Source of the DNA: HKST-UBA85 sp035654775
GTDB taxonomy: Bacteria > Bacteroidota > Bacteroidia > Flavobacteriales > Flavobacteriaceae
Length of the DNA: 15,735 nucleotides
Assembly: GCA_035654775.1 (NCBI GenBank)
Contig: DASRWB010000049.1
Location: 1 to 15,735, forward strand
Direction: 5' to 3'
A program made the translations under genes and the position numbers. Below are positions 1-7,686 of the stretch, one piece after another. Position 1 is the stretch's first letter. Each line of letters opens with the position of its first letter. Under the pieces are notes generated by a model. The model was not told the origin of the DNA. It worked only from the letters and a program-made list of their open reading frames with translations, and made no database searches.

Positions 1-4
1 TTTG

Positions 5-78
5 CGGTCCGGACGGGACTCGAACCCGCGACCCCCTGCGTGACAGGCAGATATTCTAACCAACTGAACTACCGGACC
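5..78 (-). tRNA. tRNA-Asp (anticodon GTC)
   Basis: Read on the minus strand the 74 nt fold as a complete cloverleaf. The acceptor arms are GGTCCGG and CCGGACC with a G discriminator. The D-arm contains AGTTCAGTTGGTTAGA, and the anticodon loop is CTGTCAC, giving anticodon GTC. The T-arm contains GGTTCGAGTCC. A G discriminator with GTC fits aspartate tRNA. The 3' CCA is not encoded, since CAAA follows, so it must be added enzymatically. A good Bacteroidota promoter lies just upstream on the same strand, so the gene is probably transcribed independently of the DUF58 gene before it. Confidence 0.97.
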
Positions 79-96
79 GTTGCATAATTGCGGTTG

Positions 97-126
97 CAAA
101 TATACATTGCATTTTTTATAAAGCAA
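97..126 (-). promoter_or_regulatory. Promoter of tRNA-Asp
   Basis: On the minus strand there is TTG (126-124), a 19-nt spacer, then TATATTTG (104-97). This matches the Bacteroidota primary sigma factor consensus TTG/TAnnTTTG with the usual spacing. Transcription would start around 90-92, about 13 nt before the mature tRNA 5' end at 78. It lies between the DUF58 stop codon and the tRNA. Confidence 0.75.
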
Positions 127-154
127 ATCTTTTTGTGTAATTTTCGCGCTTTTA

Positions 155-1084
155 TCAGGCAAATTTTTGACGCTCCACAAGATAACTCCCCAGTATGGCA
201 TCAAAGTTTTTATGGATATCTGCCGGCACATACTTTATTTTGTATTGTAAACACTTCAGCTGAATAGCTTCAAAATACTCCCGCACAGCATCTTGATAGC
301 TTTCTTTTATGTTTTCGGCATAAAGGGCAATACTCTCTTGAGTTTCTATGTCTACAAACCGCTTGGGATGGTTGTCAAAATCAAAAGTCAATTCTTTTTT
401 GCCGTCATATACATGAAACAACACCACTTCGTGCTTATTGTATTTTAAGTGCCGCAGGGCTTCAAACAAATGCGTATGCTCCACCGTGGTTTGAAACATA
501 TCGGTAAACAAAAAAATCATGGATCGTCGGTGGATTTTTTCGGCTATTAAATGCAAGTGCGCATAGGTTTCTGTGTTTTTCGAAACCGGAGCTTCATTAA
601 GTAAACCTTCCAAGGTGTTCAGTAGCATATGGTGGTGCCGGTCGCTGCCTTTTTCCGGAGCGTAAAAATCATAGGTGTCGCTGTACACACTTAACCCTAC
701 GGCATCGCGTTGTTTTTTAAACAGTTGCATTAAGGCCGCTGTGGCCAGTACAGAAAACCCTATTTTGTTTAGATTTGTTAATGACAAATGAGACATTTCT
801 GGGTAATGCATCGAACGGCTGTTGTCCAGTATAATATGACAGCGCAAATTGGTCTCGTCGTCATAGCGTTTGGTGTAAAGCTTGTCTGTTTTGGCATACA
901 ATTTCCAGTCGATATGTCGGGTGCTTTCTCCCGGATTGTAAATCTTGTGTTCGGCAAACTCCGAAGAAAATCCGTGAAACGGACTCTTGTGCATGCCGGC
1001 AATAAATCCTTCTACTACTTGTTTCGCCAGCAAATCCAGGTTTTTAAAACCTCCGGTTTTGTTTATCTCTTTCTGTAAATCCAT
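155..1084 (-). CDS. DUF58 domain protein with vWA-like MIDAS
   Basis: The 309-aa protein has the DUF58 signature Y49-NPGESTRHIDW-60 (family form YxPGDxxRxIDW). This is followed by a vWA-like fold with an intact metal-ion-dependent adhesion site: D87-x-S89-x-S91 in LDNSRSM, and T194/D195 in LFTD. Length is normal for the stand-alone cytoplasmic form; no signal peptide or membrane segment is seen. Family members usually sit beside a MoxR-type AAA+ ATPase and act with it as chaperone-like partners, but none is in this window, so the partner is unknown. The start codon lies only 12 nt after a terminator hairpin that follows trxA, so expression probably depends on read-through from the trxA transcript. 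Family assignment is firm; biological role is not. Confidence 0.92.
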   Translation of the reverse strand: MDLQKEINKTGGFKNLDLLAKQVVEGFIAGMHKSPFHGFSSEFAEHKIYNPGESTRHIDWKLYAKTDKLYTKRYDDETNLRCHIILDNSRSMHYPEMSHLSLTNLNKIGFSVLATAALMQLFKKQRDAVGLSVYSDTYDFYAPEKGSDRHHHMLLNTLEGLLNEAPVSKNTETYAHLHLIAEKIHRRSMIFLFTDMFQTTVEHTHLFEALRHLKYNKHEVVLFHVYDGKKELTFDFDNHPKRFVDIETQESIALYAENIKESYQDAVREYFEAIQLKCLQYKIKYVPADIHKNFDAILGSYLVERQKFA

Positions 1085-1096
1085 AGGCCCTAAACT

Positions 1097-1128
1097 AAAA
1101 AAGGTTTGCCATTACAGCAAACCTTTTT
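1097..1128 (-). terminator. Intrinsic terminator after trxA, abutting the DUF58 start
   Basis: A perfect 12-bp stem is formed by AAAAAGGTTTGC (1098-1109) and GCAAACCTTTTT (1117-1128), with a 7-nt loop. On the minus strand the hairpin ends in a run of six T (1102-1097). It begins 23 nt after the trxA stop codon and ends 12 nt before the DUF58 ATG. The A/T flanks make it roughly symmetric, but no plus-strand gene approaches it, so the minus direction is the meaningful one. Confidence 0.85.
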
Positions 1129-1151
1129 GCATTTCTTTATAATAGAACGAT

Positions 1152-1469
1152 TTACAACAACGAATCTAAAGCTTCCTTGTATGTGTTTTTTGGGGCTACG
1201 CCTACCTGTCTTCCTACCACTTCTCCATTTTGGAAAACCAAAACGGTGGGTATGTTTCGTACTCCGTATTTTGCGGCAAACTCCTGGTTTGCGTCTACAT
1301 CTACTTTCCCAACTACGGCTTTTCCTTCGTACTCTGTACTTAGCTCATCAATGATGGGACCTACCATGCGGCAAGGACCACACCATGCGGCCCAAAAATC
1401 TACCATTACAGGTTTATCACTCTTTAAAACAGTTTCTTCAAATGTTGCGTCTGTTATTTCTAATGCCAT
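1152..1469 (-). CDS. trxA: Thioredoxin
   Basis: A 105-aa protein, full length for a classical thioredoxin. It carries the redox-active W29-C30-G31-P32-C33 motif, the buried acidic residue D24 in VMVDFWA, and the cis-proline P74 in RNIPT. The whole chain is one thioredoxin fold with no signal peptide, so it acts in the cytoplasm as a disulfide reductase, reduced by thioredoxin reductase. A TAATTTTG box about 44 nt upstream of the start suggests its own promoter. An intrinsic terminator follows, then the DUF58 gene. Next to dnaE in related genomes, from memory, trxA often follows directly; here three small genes intervene. Confidence 0.97.
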   Translation of the reverse strand: MALEITDATFEETVLKSDKPVMVDFWAAWCGPCRMVGPIIDELSTEYEGKAVVGKVDVDANQEFAAKYGVRNIPTVLVFQNGEVVGRQVGVAPKNTYKEALDSLL

Positions 1470-1512
1470 TGTCTTAAATTTAATTAGTTTTACTTCTTAC
1501 AATTAGGTTACA

Positions 1513-1520
1513 CAAAATTA
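1513..1520 (-). promoter_or_regulatory. Possible -7 box of the trxA promoter
   Basis: TAATTTTG on the minus strand matches the Bacteroidota -7 consensus TAnnTTTG. It would start transcription around 1505, giving a leader of about 36 nt before the trxA ATG. No TTG lies at the preferred distance; the nearest, in GATTGGAG, is only 13 nt upstream of the box. The call therefore rests on the -7 element alone. Confidence 0.4.
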
Positions 1521-1585
1521 GTCAAAAAAAACTCCAATCCTTACATTAGGCTAATTTGTTTTGATTATGCAGGAATTGGTTTGAG

Positions 1586-2044
1586 CTATGGTTTATTTTT
1601 AGATTTCAAATCAGACTGCTTTTCCAGTCGAAGCCAGGCCTGACTGCTATCATCATCATCTATCATTAAATTTAAGCTGTTATCTTCTTTTACATAAAAA
1701 ATCACTTTGGTATCTTTTGGCTTTTTCAAGTGCATGGCTTTAGCCTTATAAGTATACATGGTTATTCCTTCGTGTTTAAATACATCAACGTCAGAGACAA
1801 TTTCGTAGGTTAATAAAACATGAGGTATTCGCGGGTCTTGCAAAATAACATAGCCGTAAATATCATCAGTACGTTCAATAGCTACAGCTATATTGTGCTC
1901 TGAGTTTTCCTTGAAATTTAATGAGGCGTCATGCCTGTCCAGAAAACTGGTCTTGTAGCTTTTATAATTTCCATTAACGTTTTGAGCATTCACCATTATT
2001 CCTGTGAATGCCAGCACTACAAACAAAGTAAAATATTTTAACAT
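1586..2044 (-). CDS. Secreted protein of unknown function
   Basis: The product is 152 aa from the ATG at 2044. An upstream in-frame TTG at 2047 is possible but adds only one residue and is less likely. Residues 1-20 form a typical Sec signal peptide: a short charged start, a hydrophobic run FTLFVVLAFTGIMV, and cleavage after VNA-20 before Q21. The mature part of about 132 aa appears beta-rich, has no cysteine, and contains an acidic run DDDD near residue 120 and a lysine-rich end. There is no lipobox and no type IX sorting domain, so it is probably periplasmic. I recognise no family. It lies between the 132-aa gene and trxA with spacers of 170 and 116 nt, so it may be its own transcription unit. 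Confidence 0.7.
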   Translation of the reverse strand: MLKYFTLFVVLAFTGIMVNAQNVNGNYKSYKTSFLDRHDASLNFKENSEHNIAVAIERTDDIYGYVILQDPRIPHVLLTYEIVSDVDVFKHEGITMYTYKAKAMHLKKPKDTKVIFYVKEDNSLNLMIDDDDSSQAWLRLEKQSDLKSKNKP

Positions 2045-2198
2045 CAATATCAGATTTAATGACTGTAAACTAATTTTGGCTTCCCATCAGCACCTTCATA
2101 AATATACGTCAATTTACCATACGTTGTTGCTAAAAACCATTCAACGTCTTTTCATCTATACTTTAAGTGAACAGGTAGTTCGTTTCTAAAAAAGCAAA

Positions 2199-2212
2199 AT
2201 ACAAATTTGTAT
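2199..2212. repeat. 14-bp perfect palindrome at the end of the 132-aa gene
   Basis: ATACAAATTTGTAT is its own reverse complement and lies 2 nt beyond the stop codon of the 2215-2613 gene. On the minus strand it is followed by TTTGCTTTTTT, so it could act as a weak intrinsic terminator with an AATT loop. The symmetry and AT-rich make-up would equally suit a dimeric regulator binding upstream of the secreted-protein gene. Neither can be decided from sequence. Confidence 0.4.
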
Positions 2213-2214
2213 GT

Positions 2215-2613
2215 TCATTCATCTTTAATCGTTATTTGCGGGTCAATAATATCGGTTTCTTCCAACATCAGCATCTCATCATCAAACACCACAACCGTTC
2301 TATTTTGCTCCAAGGTTTTTAACAATTGTTTAGCGAGATGTAAAACGCCGGCTTTAAACTCCTGTTCGCTTAATGGAAATTTGGGATAGTTTATAAACTC
2401 CAATTTTACACTAGGCTCTACTTGGCCACTTAACACAATATCGCAATTGGAAACAGCAGCACTTAAATATAATCCTTTTGCATGAATTAATTGCTCTTGT
2501 TCTTTTTGCAAAGCCAAAATAACATCTTGTTTTGTAAGCCTATGTTTTGTGTAGCCTTTTTGTAAGCCTAGCACAAAACTTGCAGCTACCTTTTTTGAGG
2601 GTAAAATATTCAT
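2215..2613 (-). CDS. Hypothetical protein, 132 aa
   Basis: I do not recognise this family. The protein looks soluble, with no signal peptide or membrane segment. Residues 26-45 (RLTKQDVILALQKEQEQLIH) are probably helical. Residues 47-80 look like beta strands around SAAVSNCDIVLSG and VKLEFINYPKFP. Residues 82-104 are a second helix. The end is strongly acidic (DDEMLMLEETDIIDPQ). It is 42 nt downstream of the 127-aa gene on the same strand, close enough for one transcript. An uninterrupted ORF with an ordered alternation of hydrophobic and polar residues supports it as a real gene. Confidence 0.6.
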   Translation of the reverse strand: MNILPSKKVAASFVLGLQKGYTKHRLTKQDVILALQKEQEQLIHAKGLYLSAAVSNCDIVLSGQVEPSVKLEFINYPKFPLSEQEFKAGVLHLAKQLLKTLEQNRTVVVFDDEMLMLEETDIIDPQITIKDE

Positions 2614-2655
2614 GATTATACTATTCTTTTCACCTGCACTTATATAAAATATTTA

Positions 2656-3039
2656 TTAAATAGTGTGACAATTCATCCAATTTCTCAACGTACTGATATG
2701 ATTTTTTAATATGATTAAATTACGGTTATGCATATTATTTAAAAAATCTCCAAATACAAAACCCACTTTTACGCTTCCGGGATATTTTGCTATTTGGTCT
2801 TCTATACACGACTTAAGCTGCTTGTCTATTTCACGTTCTATTTCTTCTACGGTTTTGTCTTTTATGGAAATACCATAGTTATTAAGACATCGTAAAATAT
2901 CTAATAACTCTGAATCCGGGGTTAAAGCGATATTATTGTGAATGGTTATCCTATAAGAAGCCGGTAAAGCATCCTTTTGGGGTTGTACTTTTTTTGTTTT
3001 AGGGCGTTTAAATTTGGAGAGAAACTTCGGTATTTTCAT
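2656..3039 (-). CDS. Hypothetical protein with basic N-terminus, 127 aa
   Basis: No family is recognised. The first 22 residues are very basic (nine Lys/Arg, in pieces such as KFKRPKTKK) and probably disordered. This could contact nucleic acid or membrane lipid, but that is inference. Residues 41-80 (LTPDSELLDILRCLNNYG, then VEEIEREIDKQLKS) look helical, and the rest is mixed. There is no signal peptide. It lies 176 nt after the dnaE stop codon, past an inverted-repeat element, and 42 nt before the 132-aa gene, with which it probably forms a pair. No clear promoter box is visible upstream. Confidence 0.6.
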   Translation of the reverse strand: MKIPKFLSKFKRPKTKKVQPQKDALPASYRITIHNNIALTPDSELLDILRCLNNYGISIKDKTVEEIEREIDKQLKSCIEDQIAKYPGSVKVGFVFGDFLNNMHNRNLIILKNHISTLRNWMNCHTI

Positions 3040-3058
3040 AATGTTATACTTTTAGTTT

Positions 3059-3176
3059 TACATCAAGAAAAAGGGAAGTTGCACGTTATTTTGACAGCCT
3101 GTCCACATCTTTTGACCACCGTGGACTCGCGTCTCGGTTGGTTTTTGAATCTTATAAAACTCAAAATCTTGATGTA
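3059..3176. repeat. 118-nt element bounded by 10-bp inverted repeats
   Basis: TACATCAAGA (3059-3068) and TCTTGATGTA (3167-3176) are exact inverted copies enclosing 98 nt. Inside are a 5-1-5 palindrome GACAGCCTGTC (3093-3103), an arm pair GTCCAC/GTGGAC (3101-3106, 3121-3126), and a short GC-richer patch (about 3121-3140) unlike the surrounding AT-rich spacer. No ORF is convincing. It fills most of the spacer between dnaE and the 127-aa gene. It could be a structured 3' end of the dnaE transcript, a small RNA, or a non-autonomous insertion remnant with TA at each end. No target duplication beyond TA is evident. Confidence 0.45.
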
Positions 3177-3215
3177 TTTCTCCAAAGATAAAAAAATATT
3201 ACTAAAACAACTTTT

Positions 3216-6200
3216 TTAATTCAGTTTATAATTCACTTGATACTCTTCAAGTGCAGCTAGCAATTCCTGGGAAATTTTTATTTTTTTATTGCGACTAGGC
3301 ATTTGCAACGATATTTTTTCTTGTGCGTCATATACTAAAAAATGAAGCGTATTGTTACCCTTATGCATGCCAAACAAGGATTCCAATGTGGCAATAGTTT
3401 CTTCATTTACCACATCTATAGCCAACTGTACTGAGAGTTTTTTGGCATAGGTTTCCATAACATCATGTAGCAACATAAAGGTGTTAAATTGTACCCGAGG
3501 CGTACCTTTCTTGCCGGTTTGCTTGTCTTCCCAACCTTCCCGAATATATACTCGCAGGTATACAAACGAGTTTTTTACCAGAAAATGCCTGAACTTTAAA
3601 TATTCTTCTCCAAAAATTCTAAACTCAAAACTCGATGTGTAATCTTCCAAGGTAAACACAGCCCAACCTTTACCTAATTTCGACACACGATGTTGCACGT
3701 CAGTTACTACTCCGCCAAAAGTAACCTCTCTATTAATTAATTTATCCATAGCCGAAAGGTCTTCCAGCGTGACATTACAAAAAGTTTGCATTTCTATTTT
3801 AAAATCATCTAGCGGATGCCCGGAAATATATATTCCCACTACTTCTTTTTCCCTGGCCAATTTTTCCATGGTTCCCCATTCTTCACACGGCGGAATTTGC
3901 GGCTCGGCTATACTTACCTCACTGGCATCACCAAACAAACTTACTTGTGCGGAATTTTCATTTTCTTGATGCTTGTTGCCATATTTCATAGCTTTTTCCA
4001 AAAAAGAAATTCCATCGCCTTCATGATGAAAATACTGCGCTCTGTGTGTGTTTTTAAAACAGTCAAACCCACCGGCATAAGCCAGATTTTCAAAAGCTTT
4101 CTTGTTGGCGGCTCGTAAATCTATGCGTTTAGCCAAATCAAAAATCGAGGTGTATGCACCGTCTTTTTTCCGGTTTTCTACAATCGTTTTTACCGCTCCG
4201 TACCCAACTCCTTTTACCGCTCCCATGCCAAAACGTACCGCGTTATCTTTGTTTACAGAAAATTTATAGTAGCTTTCGTTTACATCAGGTCCAAGCACAC
4301 TTAGCTTCATGCGTTTACATTCTTCCATAAAGAAAGTTACTTGTTTGATGTCATTCATGTTGTTTGACAATACTGCCGCCATATACTCTGCCGGATAATG
4401 GGCTTTTAAATAGGCGGTTTGATAGGCTATCCATGCATAGCAGGTAGAATGTGATTTGTTAAACGCATAGCTGGCAAAAGCTTCCCAGTCTTTCCATATT
4501 TTTTCAAGCACGTTTCGCGGATGTCCGTTGGCTTCGCCTCCATCTAAAAATTTGGGTTTCAGTTTTTCCAGTAGCGAAAATATCTTTTTCCCCATAGCTT
4601 TTCGCAGTACATCGGCTTCACCTTTGGTAAAGTTGGCCAGTTTTTGGGAAAGCAACATCACTTGCTCTTGATACACGGTAATGCCATAGGTTTCTTTCAA
4701 GTACTCTTCCATAGCGGGCAAATCGTAAACTATTTCTTCTTCTCCGTGTTTCCGTTTGATAAAACTGGGGATATATTCCATAGGTCCGGGACGATACAGC
4801 GCATTCATGGCAATTAAATCATCAAAGACCGTAGGCTTTAAATCCTTCATGTGTTTTTGCATTCCCGGGGATTCGTACTGGAATATGCCTACCGTTTCTC
4901 CACGCTGAAAAAGTGCATAGGTTTTTTCATCATCCAGCGGAAAAGTTTCCGGATTTAAGCTAATGTTGTGTTTTGCTTTTACAATTTTACAGGTGTCTTT
5001 AATAAGAGTGAGTGTTTTAAGTCCTAAAAAGTCCATTTTCAGTAAGCCGGCACTTTCCACTACGGCATTGTCAAATTGCGTGACGTATAAATCGGAATCT
5101 TTTGCTGTAGCAACGGGTACAAAATTGGTAATATCATCCGGGGTAATAATAACTCCACAGGCATGGATACCCGTATTTCGTACAGAACCTTCCAGTACTT
5201 TGGCTTGATTTACGGTTTCGGCTTCCAGTCCATCACCTTCAGAAATATTTAAAAGCTGATTGATTTTCTCCATATCTTCAGCTCTGAACTTGCTTTGCAA
5301 TTCTTTTTCGTCTACACCCAATATTTTACTGAGTTTAGACATATTGGGGATAAGCTTTGCTATTCGGTCTGCATCTCCCAAAGGCAAATCCAGTACACGA
5401 GCGGTGTCTCTTATGGAAGACTTGGCCGCCATAGTACCGTAAGTTATTATTTGTGCCACTTGATTGGAACCGTATTTTTTGATAACATAATCCATCACGC
5501 GGCCGCGACCTTCATCGTCAAAATCAATGTCAATATCCGGTAAACTAACACGGTCCGGGTTTAAAAAACGCTCAAAAAGCAAGTCATATGCTATAGGGTC
5601 TATATTGGTAATCCATAAACAATAGGCAACTACCGATCCGGCAGCCGAACCTCTTCCGGGGCCTACCGATACATCCATGTTTCTGGCTTCTCGTATAAAA
5701 TCTTCTACAATTAAAAAATAACCGGGATATCCTGTTTTTTCAATTACATCCAGCTCAAAATCTATCCGCTCCTGTATTTCCGCCGTCAGTGTTCCATATC
5801 TCTTTTCAGCACCTTGATAAGTAAGGTGTCTTAAATAGGCATTCTCGCCGCGCTTACCACCATCTATAGCATCTTGCGGGTCAATAAAGGTTTCCGGGAT
5901 GTCAAATTTAGGAAGCAATACGTCCCGAGCCAGTTCAAAAGTTTCTATTTTATCTACTACTTCCTGAATATTGGTAATGGCTTCCGGAAGGTCTTTAAAC
6001 AGTTCTTTTATTTCTCTTGCAGACTTGAAGTAGTACTCTTGATTGGGTAAACCGTATCGGTAGCCTCGACCACGACCTATAGGCGTAGCTTGTTTTTCGC
6101 CGTCTTTTATGCACAATAAAATATCATGGGCATTTGCATCTTCTTTATGGATGTAATAGGTATTATTGGTTGCCACTAGCTTGATGTCGTGTTTTTTTGA

Positions 6201-7604
6201 AAATGCCTGAAGTACCGGATTTACTCTATTTTCATCTTCCTGATTGTGACGCATGATTTCTATATACAAATCCTGATCAAAGGTTTTTTTCCACCAAAGC
6301 AAGGCTTCTTCTGCCTGATTTTCTCCTACATTTAAAATTTTGGAGGAAACTTCCCCGAACAAACTACCGGTTAATACTACAATTCCTTCTTTGTATTGCT
6401 CAATAAGATTTTTATCAATCCTTGGAACATAGTAAAATCCTTCGGTAAATGCCAAGGAGGATAACTTGGCCAGATTATGGTAGCCGGTTTTGTTTTTAGC
6501 CAGCATAACTATTTGGTAACCATTGTCTTTTCTGGATTTATCAAGTCTGTTTTCACAAACATAAAACTCACAACCTACTATGGGTTTTAATGGTTTTAGG
6601 TCAAAGGGTTCACCCTTATCCTCGGCTTCTTTTTGTTTGGCAAGAAGGGTTTTGTTGTAATTGGATATTTCTCTGACAAATTGAAAAGCTCCCATCATAT
6701 TTCCATGATCGGTCAGAGCTACAGCGGGCATTTTTTCCTGACTGGCTGCTTTTACCAAATCCCGGATGCTAATGGTAGACTGTAAAATAGAAAACTGCGA
6801 ATGGTTATGAAGATGTACAAAATCTACTTCTTTAAGCTCCGAAATGTTTTCCCTAATTTCGGATGCGGAAGGCGTATCGTTCTCTTGTGTTTTTTGAATT
6901 TCTTTTTGAAGGCGTACACTTTCTTTTTTTAAGTTTAGATGGGTTAATCCTAGAGGTTGAATTTCATTGGGGTGAACTTCTCTAAATTGCTCAAAATAAT
7001 CTGCATGTACCTGAAGCTCTTCCTTGGTAAATTCTTGTCTTCGTATTAATTCTAAAAAACATCTAGTTGTGGCTTCAACATCGGCAGTAGCATTATGAGC
7101 TTCGTTAAATGGTGTATGAAAAAGGGTATCATGAAGTTCCGTAAGGGTTGGCAATTTGTATTTTCCTCCACGACCTCCGGGTATTTTACACAGTTGTGCC
7201 GTATGTTCTGTACAGGTGTCGAGTACGGGCAATTCTTGTAGCTTACTCGAAACCCCTTTTCGATAAAACTCACAACCCATGATATGGATATCAAAACCTA
7301 CATTGTGACCAACCACAAAAGTGGTTTTCTCCAGTGCGCGGTTAAATTTTTCCAACACCTCGCTTAAAGGCAATCCTTGCGCCTGTGCCAGCTCGGTAGA
7401 AATACCGTGAACCTGCTCAGCATCAAAAGGAATATTAAAACCTTCCGGTGTGATTAAATAATCATGATGTGCTACACAATTTCCCATGGCATCGTGAAGC
7501 TGCCATGCAATTTGAACGGCTCTGGGCCAGTTTTCAGTATCTGTAACAGGTGCATTCCACCGTTTGGGTAATCCGGTAGTTTCAGTATCAAAAATTAAAT
7601 ACAT
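3216..7604 (-). CDS. dnaE: DNA polymerase III alpha subunit with N-terminal exonuclease domain
   Basis: A 1462-aa replicative polymerase. Residues 1-190 are a DnaQ-like DEDDh 3'-5' exonuclease: D6-T-E8, D105 in NVGFD, and H170 with D175 in HNATAD. Residues 260-500 are the PHP domain (HLHNHS 264-269, TDHGN 298-302, CEFYV 345-349, H453). The polymerase core carries GPGRGS 648-653, catalytic Asp D692 and D694 in PDIDIDF, and D733 in IRDTAR. A helix-hairpin-helix region (about 1127-1137), a probable sliding-clamp motif QVSLF (1220-1224) and an OB fold (about 1291-1375) follow. E. coli DnaE is 1160 aa; the excess is mainly the exonuclease and its linker. Proofreading is thus supplied in cis. In the PHP domain N481 and Y483 replace the usual Asp and His ligands. 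A terminator lies between the upstream lipoprotein gene and dnaE, so dnaE should have its own promoter, though no clear box is visible. Confidence 0.97.
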   Translation of the reverse strand: MYLIFDTETTGLPKRWNAPVTDTENWPRAVQIAWQLHDAMGNCVAHHDYLITPEGFNIPFDAEQVHGISTELAQAQGLPLSEVLEKFNRALEKTTFVVGHNVGFDIHIMGCEFYRKGVSSKLQELPVLDTCTEHTAQLCKIPGGRGGKYKLPTLTELHDTLFHTPFNEAHNATADVEATTRCFLELIRRQEFTKEELQVHADYFEQFREVHPNEIQPLGLTHLNLKKESVRLQKEIQKTQENDTPSASEIRENISELKEVDFVHLHNHSQFSILQSTISIRDLVKAASQEKMPAVALTDHGNMMGAFQFVREISNYNKTLLAKQKEAEDKGEPFDLKPLKPIVGCEFYVCENRLDKSRKDNGYQIVMLAKNKTGYHNLAKLSSLAFTEGFYYVPRIDKNLIEQYKEGIVVLTGSLFGEVSSKILNVGENQAEEALLWWKKTFDQDLYIEIMRHNQEDENRVNPVLQAFSKKHDIKLVATNNTYYIHKEDANAHDILLCIKDGEKQATPIGRGRGYRYGLPNQEYYFKSAREIKELFKDLPEAITNIQEVVDKIETFELARDVLLPKFDIPETFIDPQDAIDGGKRGENAYLRHLTYQGAEKRYGTLTAEIQERIDFELDVIEKTGYPGYFLIVEDFIREARNMDVSVGPGRGSAAGSVVAYCLWITNIDPIAYDLLFERFLNPDRVSLPDIDIDFDDEGRGRVMDYVIKKYGSNQVAQIITYGTMAAKSSIRDTARVLDLPLGDADRIAKLIPNMSKLSKILGVDEKELQSKFRAEDMEKINQLLNISEGDGLEAETVNQAKVLEGSVRNTGIHACGVIITPDDITNFVPVATAKDSDLYVTQFDNAVVESAGLLKMDFLGLKTLTLIKDTCKIVKAKHNISLNPETFPLDDEKTYALFQRGETVGIFQYESPGMQKHMKDLKPTVFDDLIAMNALYRPGPMEYIPSFIKRKHGEEEIVYDLPAMEEYLKETYGITVYQEQVMLLSQKLANFTKGEADVLRKAMGKKIFSLLEKLKPKFLDGGEANGHPRNVLEKIWKDWEAFASYAFNKSHSTCYAWIAYQTAYLKAHYPAEYMAAVLSNNMNDIKQVTFFMEECKRMKLSVLGPDVNESYYKFSVNKDNAVRFGMGAVKGVGYGAVKTIVENRKKDGAYTSIFDLAKRIDLRAANKKAFENLAYAGGFDCFKNTHRAQYFHHEGDGISFLEKAMKYGNKHQENENSAQVSLFGDASEVSIAEPQIPPCEEWGTMEKLAREKEVVGIYISGHPLDDFKIEMQTFCNVTLEDLSAMDKLINREVTFGGVVTDVQHRVSKLGKGWAVFTLEDYTSSFEFRIFGEEYLKFRHFLVKNSFVYLRVYIREGWEDKQTGKKGTPRVQFNTFMLLHDVMETYAKKLSVQLAIDVVNEETIATLESLFGMHKGNNTLHFLVYDAQEKISLQMPSRNKKIKISQELLAALEEYQVNYKLN

Positions 7605-7686
7605 TCAGTGTTGATTTTAACGTCTGTGATTCTGCCATGAACAAGCGCTTAAAATTACATAGAATTTAGACGTTTTTAAAGTGAAG

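Noticed and set aside
1177..1506. Plus-strand ORF of 109 codons opposite trxA
   Set aside because: It is the exact antisense of a canonical thioredoxin gene with a WCGPC motif.
2045..2047. TTG start for the secreted protein
   Set aside because: The ATG that follows gives a normal signal peptide; the TTG adds one residue and has no supporting ribosome-binding signal.
2215..3039. Classical toxin-antitoxin pair
   Set aside because: Neither product has a recognisable toxin or antitoxin motif; size and charge alone are not enough.
3769..5543. Several plus-strand ORFs of 60-100 codons inside dnaE
   Set aside because: They lie antisense to strongly conserved DnaE domains and have no domain or start context of their own.
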